From positions 1 through 28,334 of the forward strand of contig CBFDBC010000019.1 in NCBI GenBank assembly GCA_965602945.1: DNA of 28,334 nucleotides. The letters run 5' to 3'. Origin of the DNA: JAUXEH01 sp965602945 (GTDB lineage Bacteria; Acidobacteriota; Aminicenantia; Aminicenantales; Aminicenantaceae). Below, piece by piece: positions 1 through 7,073 of this stretch. How positions within the stretch are numbered: the first letter of the stretch is position 1; each line of letters begins with the position of its first letter. Position numbers and translations under genes: made by a program. The notes under the pieces were generated by a model. It worked only from the letters and a program-made list of their open reading frames with translations. It made no database searches and was not told the origin of the DNA.

Positions 1-797
1 GTTACACCACTGTCGAGGGATCTCGAGATAAGGATCTTGCTGTGGACATTATGATCGATCTGACCTAGGAAAACAGAGTATATGCAATAGATAATCCCCT
101 CAGAATATCCATTACGCGGGATGTCAACAACATTCCAGGGCTTATCAGAAAATTGACCACTTGTGCCAGTATCGATAATCGCCGTCCCTAAGTAATCAAT
201 ATCAGATCCAACATCCTGAAAACGTGCCACGAATACGACAGAGTCTCCGTTCTCTTCCCGATCAAACGCGATGCCGCTGTAATAAAACATCCCATCCAAT
301 CCAGCGCGGACAGTCGGGTCAGCCGCCGCATCAAATCCTGTTAATACTGGATTTGGAGTTGATGGCGTATTTGGGTCTAAAATATTGTCATAAGGGGGCA
401 AAAGATCGTGTGTCCACGACTCTCCCCCATCAAAGGACTTATAGACACCCAGCCATGCGTCGCCTGTGACCTCTTCTTCCGGATCTCCTACATAAGCCAC
501 TGTTGTGTAGTCATTTGATCCACCCAGAAGCGTTCTTGGGTGAAGTGTCGAAACCGCAATCGAGGGTTCATTTTGGCGTTGAAAATGTGGGTCGAAGCTT
601 ACCATATTGACATTTCGACCTGCATAGAGAGAATCGAATAAAGGATCGAAAAGAGCTTCTCCTCCAGAGATCGAAAAAACAGATAGGCCCAACACACATG
701 CAAACACAAAAATGAGTAGAGTCCTACTTTGTACTTTCTTTCTAATCCAATTGGATATTGAAGAATACACAGATGAATAAACTTTGCATTCTTTCAT
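1..797 (-). CDS. Exported BNR/Asp-box (sialidase-like) protein, N-terminal part only
   Basis: The reading frame is open from an ATG at 797 to the left edge (265 codons), so the C-terminus is missing. The start is supported by the strong Shine-Dalgarno AAGGAGAG about 6 bases upstream. Residues 1-25 are Lys/Arg-containing, residues 26-45 form a hydrophobic signal or anchor segment, and a secreted domain follows. Residues 121-128 (SFDGGESW) are a textbook Asp-box of BNR/sialidase-fold beta-propellers, and a second one appears to begin at 260-264, at the edge. The stretch around 76-100 (NEPSIAV...GGSNDYTTV) resembles the first blade of bacterial exo-alpha-sialidase-like propellers. Family knowledge: such proteins are exported, and many lack proven glycosidase activity. 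Catalytic residues cannot be judged from this fragment. Codon use is more A+T-rich than in the rest of the window. A beta-propeller fold is likely; the substrate is unknown. Confidence 0.75.
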   Translation of the reverse strand, partial: MKECKVYSSVYSSISNWIRKKVQSRTLLIFVFACVLGLSVFSISGGEALFDPLFDSLYAGRNVNMVSFDPHFQRQNEPSIAVSTLHPRTLLGGSNDYTTVAYVGDPEEEVTGDAWLGVYKSFDGGESWTHDLLPPYDNILDPNTPSTPNPVLTGFDAAADPTVRAGLDGMFYYSGIAFDREENGDSVVFVARFQDVGSDIDYLGTAIIDTGTSGQFSDKPWNVVDIPRNGYSEGIIYCIYSVFLGQIDHNVHSKILISRSLDSGV

Positions 798-811
798 GTC
801 CCGCTCTCCTT

Positions 812-1313
812 AAACAAAATTATGGCTTTTACCTTAACAGCAAATGTCTAAACAAGGGGATGTTGAGGTGCCGATAGACAAGCAAAGTATCGATTTGAGA
901 AATAACAATACAACTCAACATATAACTAGCCCCGCGACCAATCGCTTCCTCCCTAATTTGCAAGCGATCAACAAAAATATATATATAAAGGTTGGACAAG
1001 TCAATAGAAAAAACAACCTACGCCGGCCTGGAGCGGCTAGCCTTACTGACCTTTCCGAAATCATCATTTTGAACTGCTGCCTGGATTCTCGTCTCATGAT
1101 GTTTTCATCGCCGAAGAATTTTAAATCCTATCATATATATAAACTTTATAGAGTAATTTAGTTGAACGGTTCCCGGATGTCAAGTCAGATATTCAATTAG
1201 TGTTACATTCTGTTTCATAGCTGCAATGTGAACCTTTTTCCACAGCACTTCGTATCTATAGAATGAGGGACATAGGAAATCATATGGATTTCTAAAAGGG
1301 GAGTAAATTTTAT
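812..1313. other. AT-rich intergenic region with no convincing gene
   Basis: About 500 bases separate the divergent BNR gene and the pentapeptide-repeat gene. It is clearly A+T-rich, for example an alternating AT stretch near 977-988. A 105-codon open frame at 844-1161 (plus) and a 60-codon one at 915-1097 (minus) have no Shine-Dalgarno and no recognisable protein pattern, so I do not call them. The region presumably holds promoters for both flanking genes, but I found no pair of -35/-10 boxes good enough to name. Confidence 0.6.
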
Positions 1314-1328
1314 AAAGAGGAGAATGCA

Positions 1329-2099
1329 ATGAAAAAAACCTGCGCCATAATCCTGGCTATCGCATTACTGTCCATTACGGCCGCTGCCCAGTCTCGGGTC
1401 GATGCCAAAGACATCCTCAAGATCATCGATCAGGGAAAGGCCGTCGATTATCAGGATGTAACGATCGTGGGAGACCTGGACTTGACCAAGCTGCAAGACA
1501 TGACTCCGGACAAGGACAACAAGCGTTCACGCAGCTCCACGAGGACCTTTTGGTATCATGTGCGCACCCCCTTGAAGTTCATCGACTGCACCTTCCAGGA
1601 CGATGTCATCGCTTACTATCATGATGACCGGAAGAATGAGACTCACAACGCCATCTTCCATGCCGAAACCGCCTTCGCCGGATGTGATTTCCAGGGCAAA
1701 TCCGCATTCAAGTACTCCACATTTCATGAGGAAGTGGATTTCTCGAAAACGTCCTATCGGAAAGAGGCACTCTTCAAATACACTAAGTTCAAAACCGAGG
1801 TCAGCTTTGCGGATTCCACCTTCGCCAATGACGCCAACTTCAAATACACGGAGTTTCCCAGGAACGCCGATTTTACTGAGGTGGAATTCCAAGACCTGGC
1901 GAATTTCAAGTACACGGAATTCCCACGCGGCGTGAGCTTCAAAAATGCTGTGTTTCAAGGTGATGCAAATTTCAAGTATACGAAGTTCTCCGAGCCCTTT
2001 GACTTCGAGGGCACCGAGTTCGAAGATTCGGCCGATTTCAAATACACCAAGCTGGAGGGTAAGTCCTTCACGCTCTATCTGCTGAAAAACAAGAAATAA
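1329..2099 (+). CDS. Exported pentapeptide-repeat protein (Pentapeptide_4-like) with 22-residue super-repeat
   Basis: A protein of 256 aa. Residues 1-20 are a signal peptide (Lys-Lys, hydrophobic core, then AAA and AQS), so it should be exported. The start is fixed by AAAGAGGAG just upstream of the ATG at 1329. Residues 28-85 are a short non-repeat N-domain. From about residue 84 to 245 phenylalanines recur with alternating spacing of 5 and 6, the pattern of the Pentapeptide_4 right-handed beta-helix family. On top of this, FKY(T/S)xF occurs at 127, 149, 171, 193, 215 and, as FKYTKL, at 237, so the true unit is exactly 22 residues. Pentapeptide proteins have diverse or unknown roles and no enzymatic residues can be pointed to. 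A rigid envelope beta-helix is the sensible reading. It converges on the M20 gene with only 12 bases between the stop codons. Confidence 0.85.
   Translation: MKKTCAIILAIALLSITAAAQSRVDAKDILKIIDQGKAVDYQDVTIVGDLDLTKLQDMTPDKDNKRSRSSTRTFWYHVRTPLKFIDCTFQDDVIAYYHDDRKNETHNAIFHAETAFAGCDFQGKSAFKYSTFHEEVDFSKTSYRKEALFKYTKFKTEVSFADSTFANDANFKYTEFPRNADFTEVEFQDLANFKYTEFPRGVSFKNAVFQGDANFKYTKFSEPFDFEGTEFEDSADFKYTKLEGKSFTLYLLKNKK
1707..2054 (+). repeat. Coding tandem repeat, 66-bp period (22 codons)
   Basis: Six copies of a sequence starting TTCAA(A/G)TA, encoding FKY(T/S)xF, begin at 1707, 1773, 1839, 1905, 1971 and 2037, spaced exactly 66 bases. The cores are well conserved and the intervening codons are diverged. 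The array lies wholly inside the pentapeptide-repeat gene and probably grew by in-frame duplication. Confidence 0.85.
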
Positions 2100-2111
2100 A
2101 GCTTCTACTCC

Positions 2112-3557
2112 CTACTTGTTGTATTCCTCCTGCCAGCGGGTATGTTCCGCCTTGGCCTTCTCGCGGAGTTCGGGGTCCATCAGCAGCCTTAGGCCGGAAG
2201 CGGCCATGACCTTGGCACACAGAACCAGAGACTCGTGGCCCGCTGCGCTCAACGTGATCTCGGCGCTCTCCTGGCTGTGCCCGGCCGCCTTCGGGATACC
2301 CTCCGTTCCGATGCCGACATGAGCTCCGGGGATTATGAAGGTGGCAAAGCCCGTCTCTTCCCAATGTCTTGGGACCTGCCTCTCCCCGATCCCGATCCCC
2401 CCGTAATCCACGCCATACTGGAAGACGATGTCGTTCAAGACGCCTACCGAGATCCCCGGGTTGTACTCCCCATAGTGGTCAATGTCCACCGTCGTCTCGC
2501 TGGCCAGGGCTGCGGCCCTGGCCATGTTGTCCATCGCCTCGACCTTCTTTTCGATCTTCTCGCGGGCCTGGCGTGGGCTGAGCGCACCGACGGGAGTCTC
2601 ATCGATCAGATGCCGGATCCATATCAAGGCAGAGGCTTCGGCCGGCACGATGTTGGGTGCGGAGCCGCCATCGCTAACGATCCCATGAAAACGGAACTGG
2701 GGCTCGGAGTGCTCCCGCATCATGTCCATGGCGTGGAACAGGAGCAGGACCGCGTCCAGCGCGCTCCTCCCCTGCCAGGGGCTCTGGGCATGGGCCGAGC
2801 GTCCGTGGAAAGTGTACTTCATCTGCCGGATGTGCCGCGCTGAAAATCCGCCCGGGAAGCGCAGGGTCTCGCGCGCCGTGCCGTGGCTTCTGAACATGAA
2901 ATCGACACCATCGAAAAATCCGGCCTGGGCCATGGCCGCCTTGGCCGGGGGACCGACCTCCTCGGCCGGCGTCCCGATGACCCAGATGCTGCCCGGCAGG
3001 TGATTTTCCTCCATTACTCTGGCCAATGCGATGGCGGCGCCGATCCCAGTGGGCCCCTGCATGTTGTGCTGGCATCCGTGGAAGGGTGGGTCCCCCCTCA
3101 GGGCATCGTATTCTACCGCGATGCCGATCACAGGGCTTTCGGAGTTCCCTCTGTATTTGGCCTTGAATGCCGTTGGCAGTCCGGGCGGGCCGTCATAGTC
3201 CGGAGGTAGGCCGCCGACGACCTTCAGGCGGTCATAGTCTTCGGGCAGCCCGGGAACGCCCCATGCGACCTCGAAGCCGTGTTTCTCCAGTTCCTCCGCC
3301 AGCATGGCGGAAGACTTGAATTCGACAAATCCGGCCTCCGGATCGCGGCACATCCGGTCGTTGATCTCGAACAACCGGATGCTCAGCTCGTCTATGTGCG
3401 CATCGAGCTTCGTACGCAGTTTTGTGACCCGGTCCGTTTCCTTCGGTATGACCTGTATGGTGCCTTCGCGGGCGATGTTCGCTGACAGAATTCCGCAGCC
3501 AAAAACGAGGCAGGCCAGGGCAGCGGCAGGGGGCCGGATCCAAGGTTGTTTTTTCAT
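2112..3557 (-). CDS. Exported M20-family amidohydrolase/peptidase (AbgB-like)
   Basis: A protein of 481 aa with a Lys-rich start and hydrophobic segment (about residues 10-27), hence exported. The start is supported by AAGGAGGAG a few bases before the ATG. M20 landmarks appear in order: VEYDALRG (148-155), HGCQHN (160-165, corresponding to the family's GHACGHN metal site), TPAEE (196-200, catalytic Glu and metal-binding Glu), SHG (224-226), HGRSAHA in the dimerisation domain (251-257) and GHSQE (426-430). The layout fits the aminobenzoyl-glutamate/amino-acid amidohydrolase branch: a binuclear-metal enzyme that cleaves amide-linked amino acids or dipeptides. It is the last gene of a same-strand series after S10 and M28 genes, 61 bases behind the S10 stop. 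The exact substrate is unknown. The first metal-binding motif has Gln where Gly is usual. Confidence 0.88.
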   Translation of the reverse strand: MKKQPWIRPPAAALACLVFGCGILSANIAREGTIQVIPKETDRVTKLRTKLDAHIDELSIRLFEINDRMCRDPEAGFVEFKSSAMLAEELEKHGFEVAWGVPGLPEDYDRLKVVGGLPPDYDGPPGLPTAFKAKYRGNSESPVIGIAVEYDALRGDPPFHGCQHNMQGPTGIGAAIALARVMEENHLPGSIWVIGTPAEEVGPPAKAAMAQAGFFDGVDFMFRSHGTARETLRFPGGFSARHIRQMKYTFHGRSAHAQSPWQGRSALDAVLLLFHAMDMMREHSEPQFRFHGIVSDGGSAPNIVPAEASALIWIRHLIDETPVGALSPRQAREKIEKKVEAMDNMARAAALASETTVDIDHYGEYNPGISVGVLNDIVFQYGVDYGGIGIGERQVPRHWEETGFATFIIPGAHVGIGTEGIPKAAGHSQESAEITLSAAGHESLVLCAKVMAASGLRLLMDPELREKAKAEHTRWQEEYNK

Positions 3558-3618
3558 GACTCCTCCTTCTCTCTCGCAAGAACTTGCATTAAAACCGGTA
3601 CCGCTTTCTCGGAATCCG

Positions 3619-5091
3619 TTATCTCGCCGGGCAGGCGGAGCGGATGAAAGTCTCCAGATCCTGTCTGACCTTGATGAGGGACGGCAGGTGGATGTACATC
3701 ATGTGCCCGGACTCGTAAAACCCGAAGGATATGCGTTCCCGGAGCCTTCCCGTCAGATCGAGGTGGGACATGGTGTATTGGGCCCCGAAGTAATCGCAGG
3801 CCCCATCGTAATAGCCCTCGAGGACGAAAACCTTGAGGAAGGGATTCTCGTTCATGGCACGGCGCAGCATCTCCCCGACATCGACATCACGACGGCCCTG
3901 CCAGGGGCGGACATTGCCGAAGATGTTATAGGGCATCTCCGTGGAAATTTTCAATTCCTCTTTAAAATAACGGTTGACGGCGCCTGTGAAGGGACCGTTC
4001 CAGTGGGCCATGGCCGGGTCGAACTCGATGTCTTCCGCGGCCGAGTCGCGGTCCGTGCCCGTGTAGCGGCTGTCCAGGCGCCCAACTGTCAGCCCCCGGG
4101 ACCGGAGCAGTTCCTTGCGGAATCTCTGCCTCTCGACACGCAGGTTGGAATCCTTTATGTATTCGACCGAAAGCCCGGTAAGCCGTGCCATCTCGGCGGT
4201 CACGGCATCCCGCTCGGCCGAGGGCAGCCAGCCCCCCTTGGATAAGGCCTGTGCATAGGCCCCGGCAGCAAAAGCTTCGGCTTCGTCCAGGACTTCACGC
4301 AGGGATCTGGCCTGCATCTCGGAGGGGAGGGCCTTGTGGTACCAGGCGGTGGCCGCATAGTGCGGCAGTATGACCATGTGCGATATGTCGGAACCCTTCT
4401 CCCCTCCCAGGCCGGTCATGGAGACCAGGATGGTGCCGTTGATGTACATGCGGTGTGCGCTCAGCAGGTATCCGGAAAGGCCCGACGCCCGGGTCGTCCC
4501 ATAACTCTCGCCGATCACGAACTTGGGAGACCCCCAGCGCTCGTGTACTGTCACATAGAGCCGGATGAATTCAGCCACGGATTGGATGTCTTCCATGACG
4601 CCGTGGTACTTGTGCAGGGGTTTTCCCGGAAGCATGCGGCTGTAGCCGGTGGCCACGGGGTCGATGAACACCAGATCGGCGATGTCCAGGATGGAGTGTT
4701 CGTTGTCGACCACCTGGTAAGGCGGCTGAAGCATGAATCCCTCGTCATCGTAGAGAACCTTGCGCGGCCCGAGGAAGGCCATGTGCATCCAGACCGAGGA
4801 GGAGCCCGGTCCCCCGTTGAAAGAGAACATCAGCGGCCGGGCGGCCGGATCCTTCACATCGTCCATGGTGTACGCGACGTAGAAGATGAAGGCATCCTGT
4901 TCTCCATTTTCATCCCGAAGAGGTAGAGTACCCGTAGTGGCTGTGTAGTTCAGGGCTTGGCCACCGATCCGGACAGTGTGTTTGGTTTTAGATTGGAGCT
5001 GATCCGGGGCGGACAGCCCCTGACCTGCAGATAAGGCGGTTAAGGTCAACAGCAGGCCGGCTGCAACACAACAGGCTTTCTTAAAAGGCAT
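3619..5091 (-). CDS. Exported S10-family serine carboxypeptidase-like protein
   Basis: A protein of 490 aa. I chose the ATG at 5091 over an upstream in-frame ATG at 5136 because GGGAGGA lies 5 bases before it and the protein then begins directly with a signal peptide (MPFKKACCVAAGLLLTLTAL). S10 hallmarks: NGGPGSSSVW (92-101, oxyanion-hole and substrate-binding loop), GESYG (194-198) with nucleophile Ser196, an Asp near 433 in DGACDYFGAQY, and His463 in ESGHMMYIH, giving a complete Ser-Asp-His triad. Family knowledge: S10 enzymes remove C-terminal amino acids, generally at acidic pH, and are relatively rare in bacteria. It lies between the M28 gene (134 bases upstream) and the M20 gene (61 bases downstream) on the same strand, suggesting a joint role in degrading exported or extracellular peptides. 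Confidence 0.9.
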   Translation of the reverse strand: MPFKKACCVAAGLLLTLTALSAGQGLSAPDQLQSKTKHTVRIGGQALNYTATTGTLPLRDENGEQDAFIFYVAYTMDDVKDPAARPLMFSFNGGPGSSSVWMHMAFLGPRKVLYDDEGFMLQPPYQVVDNEHSILDIADLVFIDPVATGYSRMLPGKPLHKYHGVMEDIQSVAEFIRLYVTVHERWGSPKFVIGESYGTTRASGLSGYLLSAHRMYINGTILVSMTGLGGEKGSDISHMVILPHYAATAWYHKALPSEMQARSLREVLDEAEAFAAGAYAQALSKGGWLPSAERDAVTAEMARLTGLSVEYIKDSNLRVERQRFRKELLRSRGLTVGRLDSRYTGTDRDSAAEDIEFDPAMAHWNGPFTGAVNRYFKEELKISTEMPYNIFGNVRPWQGRRDVDVGEMLRRAMNENPFLKVFVLEGYYDGACDYFGAQYTMSHLDLTGRLRERISFGFYESGHMMYIHLPSLIKVRQDLETFIRSACPAR

Positions 5092-5096
5092 GTGTT

Positions 5097-5103
5097 TCCT
5101 CCC
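5097..5103 (-). promoter_or_regulatory. Ribosome binding site deciding the S10 start
   Basis: On the minus strand GGGAGGA ends 5 bases before the ATG at 5091. The longer frame starting at 5136 has no comparable site and would put 15 polar residues before the signal peptide. Confidence 0.7.
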
Positions 5104-5225
5104 GAGTGGATTGGATTCGCCGTGAGTCGTTCTCATCAGGCGACTCGATGTATATCACAACCTTTCCGGCATGGTCAATCGCGGGAACGTCTTCACACCG
5201 TGTTGAGTGAAAAGGGCACGATAGA

Positions 5226-6782
5226 TCAGTGTTCGAGCGTCTTGCGCGGGATCCGGTCTTCGCTCATGGCGGCACGGTAGGCGAAAACAGCCATGATCAC
5301 CGCGTTCTTCATCAGGTCTTCGGCCTGAAGAGTGTCGAAGAAGTCGAGGTTCGTGTGGCCGGCCGTGCCGGGGATGCGGTCCTGGATGAACTGGAATCCC
5401 GGCAGCCCGGCCCGGTCAAATGAGACATGATCCGTGCTGCCTACACTTTGGATCGAGATGGTGGCGAAACCCAGGTCACGCAGCGGTTTCATCCATTCGG
5501 CAAAAATGTGGCGGGCAAACTCGTTCCCCTGGAGAAAAATGCCGCGGAAAGCGCCGGCACCGTAATCCTGGTTGAAGTAGGCCGAAAACTTATAGTAGTT
5601 CGGCTTGGTCCCGATCCCCGGATCACCCGGGTTTCCGAAATGCCGGTGCACATATTCCCGAGAGCCGTGGATGCCCTGCTCCTCCCCTCCCCACAGAGCG
5701 ATCCGGATGGTGCGGCGGGGCCTGGCCCCGACTGCCACTAGTATGCGCGCGGCCTCGAGGGCGACGGCGCAGCCGGCCGTGTCGTCGCTGGCATTGGGGC
5801 TGGCATGCCAGGTGTCGAAGTGCGCCCCGATCATCACGACCTCATCCTGAAGATCCGTCCCTGGGAGCTCACCCAGAACATTACAGGCCTGCTCCACACG
5901 CTCACCCAGGCTGCTGCGGACCTCGATCTCTAATTTTACCGGTAAGTCCCTTTCCAGGATCCGGTACATCCGGTTATAATGCTCCGGTGTCACAGCGATG
6001 ATGGGAAGACATTCCAGGCTTGCTTCTCGCGACCAACCGTCTTCCTTGGTGCCTGGGCGTGCGAACCCCCGCACCAGGCCTGGCCGCCCACTGCGGCATT
6101 CCAAAACGACGAGAGCACCCTGCTCCTTGAACCATTCCACCTTCTCGGCAGCTGAGAGGACGTCCGGATTGGGAGGCACCCCGCGTCCTCCACGCCGCCT
6201 GGGAGTCGGAACTGCATCCTCCTCCAGCTGTTTCAGCTCTTCCGGAGTCCTCCGGGGAGTGGCCTGGGCCAGGCGTTCCAGATCGAGAATGACCGGCGGC
6301 GTGGACAGGACCGCCTTTCCCTCGAGAGTGCCCTCGAGAGTCTCCAGATCCGACCGGGTCTGCACATCGGCGATCACAACCGGGCAGGTTATCCGGCCCT
6401 TCGTGCCGGGCGTGTGGGATAAAGGATATCCCACCATGGGTTGGTAGTCCGGTTCCAGCAGATGGAGCGAAACGTACTCATTATCCCAGGTCACGCCGTA
6501 GTCCATGAACGGTTCGATGGCGACTTGTACAAGGCCGATCGCCTCCATCTTTCCTTTCACCCAAGCCTGAGCCCGTTTCATGTCTTGAGAAAGCGTCAGA
6601 CGGGCACCCAGGACATCCGTCATGTACCCGGCCATGTCCATGACCTGGGACCGCTGGAATCCTTCTTCGCGGATCTTCGCCACCATAAAGTGGGGATCTG
6701 AATCGGATATTTTGCCCACGGCATGGAAAGGGGATGCCGTCAGGATGATCCCCAGCAGGATAACACGCTGTACAGATCTCAT
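5226..6782 (-). CDS. Exported M28-family zinc peptidase with PA-like insert
   Basis: A protein of 518 aa with a signal peptide (residues 1-23, hydrophobic core VILLGIILTA). The start is supported by GGAGG upstream. All M28 zinc and catalytic positions can be located: HFD (321-323), NASDDTAG (330-337, bridging Asp), GGEEQG (365-370, catalytic base and ligand Glu), Asp near 406 in FNQDYGAG, and a terminal His at 476 in AGHTNLDFFD. The region between about 110 and 270 fits a protease-associated (PA) type domain inserted before the catalytic core, with an Arg-rich loop (194-201) inside it. Family knowledge: M28 enzymes are di-zinc aminopeptidases or carboxypeptidases of the periplasm or outside the cell. 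It is first of three same-strand exported peptidase genes (M28, S10, M20), which suggests stepwise breakdown of peptides from both ends. Confidence 0.92.
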   Translation of the reverse strand: MRSVQRVILLGIILTASPFHAVGKISDSDPHFMVAKIREEGFQRSQVMDMAGYMTDVLGARLTLSQDMKRAQAWVKGKMEAIGLVQVAIEPFMDYGVTWDNEYVSLHLLEPDYQPMVGYPLSHTPGTKGRITCPVVIADVQTRSDLETLEGTLEGKAVLSTPPVILDLERLAQATPRRTPEELKQLEEDAVPTPRRRGGRGVPPNPDVLSAAEKVEWFKEQGALVVLECRSGRPGLVRGFARPGTKEDGWSREASLECLPIIAVTPEHYNRMYRILERDLPVKLEIEVRSSLGERVEQACNVLGELPGTDLQDEVVMIGAHFDTWHASPNASDDTAGCAVALEAARILVAVGARPRRTIRIALWGGEEQGIHGSREYVHRHFGNPGDPGIGTKPNYYKFSAYFNQDYGAGAFRGIFLQGNEFARHIFAEWMKPLRDLGFATISIQSVGSTDHVSFDRAGLPGFQFIQDRIPGTAGHTNLDFFDTLQAEDLMKNAVIMAVFAYRAAMSEDRIPRKTLEH

Positions 6783-6827
6783 GTTTGGCCTCCAAACATA
6801 CAGTCATTTTTCTAATGCGATGGCTCT

Positions 6828-6857
6828 AATGTATCCGATGTGGGAATCCGGATTCAA
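6828..6857 (-). promoter_or_regulatory. Candidate sigma70-type promoter for the peptidase operon
   Basis: On the minus strand TTGAAT (6857-6852) is followed after 18 bases by TACATT (6833-6828). A transcript starting near 6821 would have a leader of about 40 bases before the M28 ATG at 6782. The match to consensus is good but not perfect. Confidence 0.4.
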
Positions 6858-7073
6858 CATAAAATCGCAACCCCTCCCCCTCTACCGTCATAAAATAACA
6901 TTGTTGACGTACAATCCGGGAATCAGACATTGGAGAGAAACACCTGCACGGCGACACGTAACGGGTGGAGCTAAAACACATCAGGCCACTGAAAAAATAG
7001 GTCAATAATGTTGCTTCTCGATCCAGTGCATGGCAGAATGACGGGGTAAAGACTGAATAATAGGGGTGTCGCC

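Noticed and set aside
915..1097. 60-codon open frame on the minus strand in the same spacer, with a hydrophobic middle
   Set aside because: No ribosome site, and it overlaps the other weak frame; the hydrophobic run comes from an A-rich stretch read on the opposite strand.
844..1161. 105-codon open frame in the AT-rich spacer (plus strand)
   Set aside because: No ribosome site, no recognisable pattern, composition like random AT-rich DNA.
1527..1958. 143-codon open frame antisense to the pentapeptide gene
   Set aside because: Created by the regular 66-base repeat, which keeps the opposite strand free of stops; no start signal.
3576..3587. Inverted repeat GCAAG-AA-CTTGC upstream of the M20 gene as an operator
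   Set aside because: Only 5 bp per arm with a two-base centre, and it lies inside an operon; expected by chance.
3619..5136. Longer S10 protein beginning at 5136
   Set aside because: The later ATG at 5091 has a good ribosome site and starts directly with the signal peptide.
5124..5146. GAGTCG / CGACTC inverted repeat between the M28 and S10 genes as a terminator
   Set aside because: Only a 6-bp stem with an 11-base loop and no T-run on either strand.
6904..6932. TTGACG at 6904-6909 as the -35 box of the 595-aa gene
   Set aside because: No acceptable -10 box at 16-18 bases downstream.
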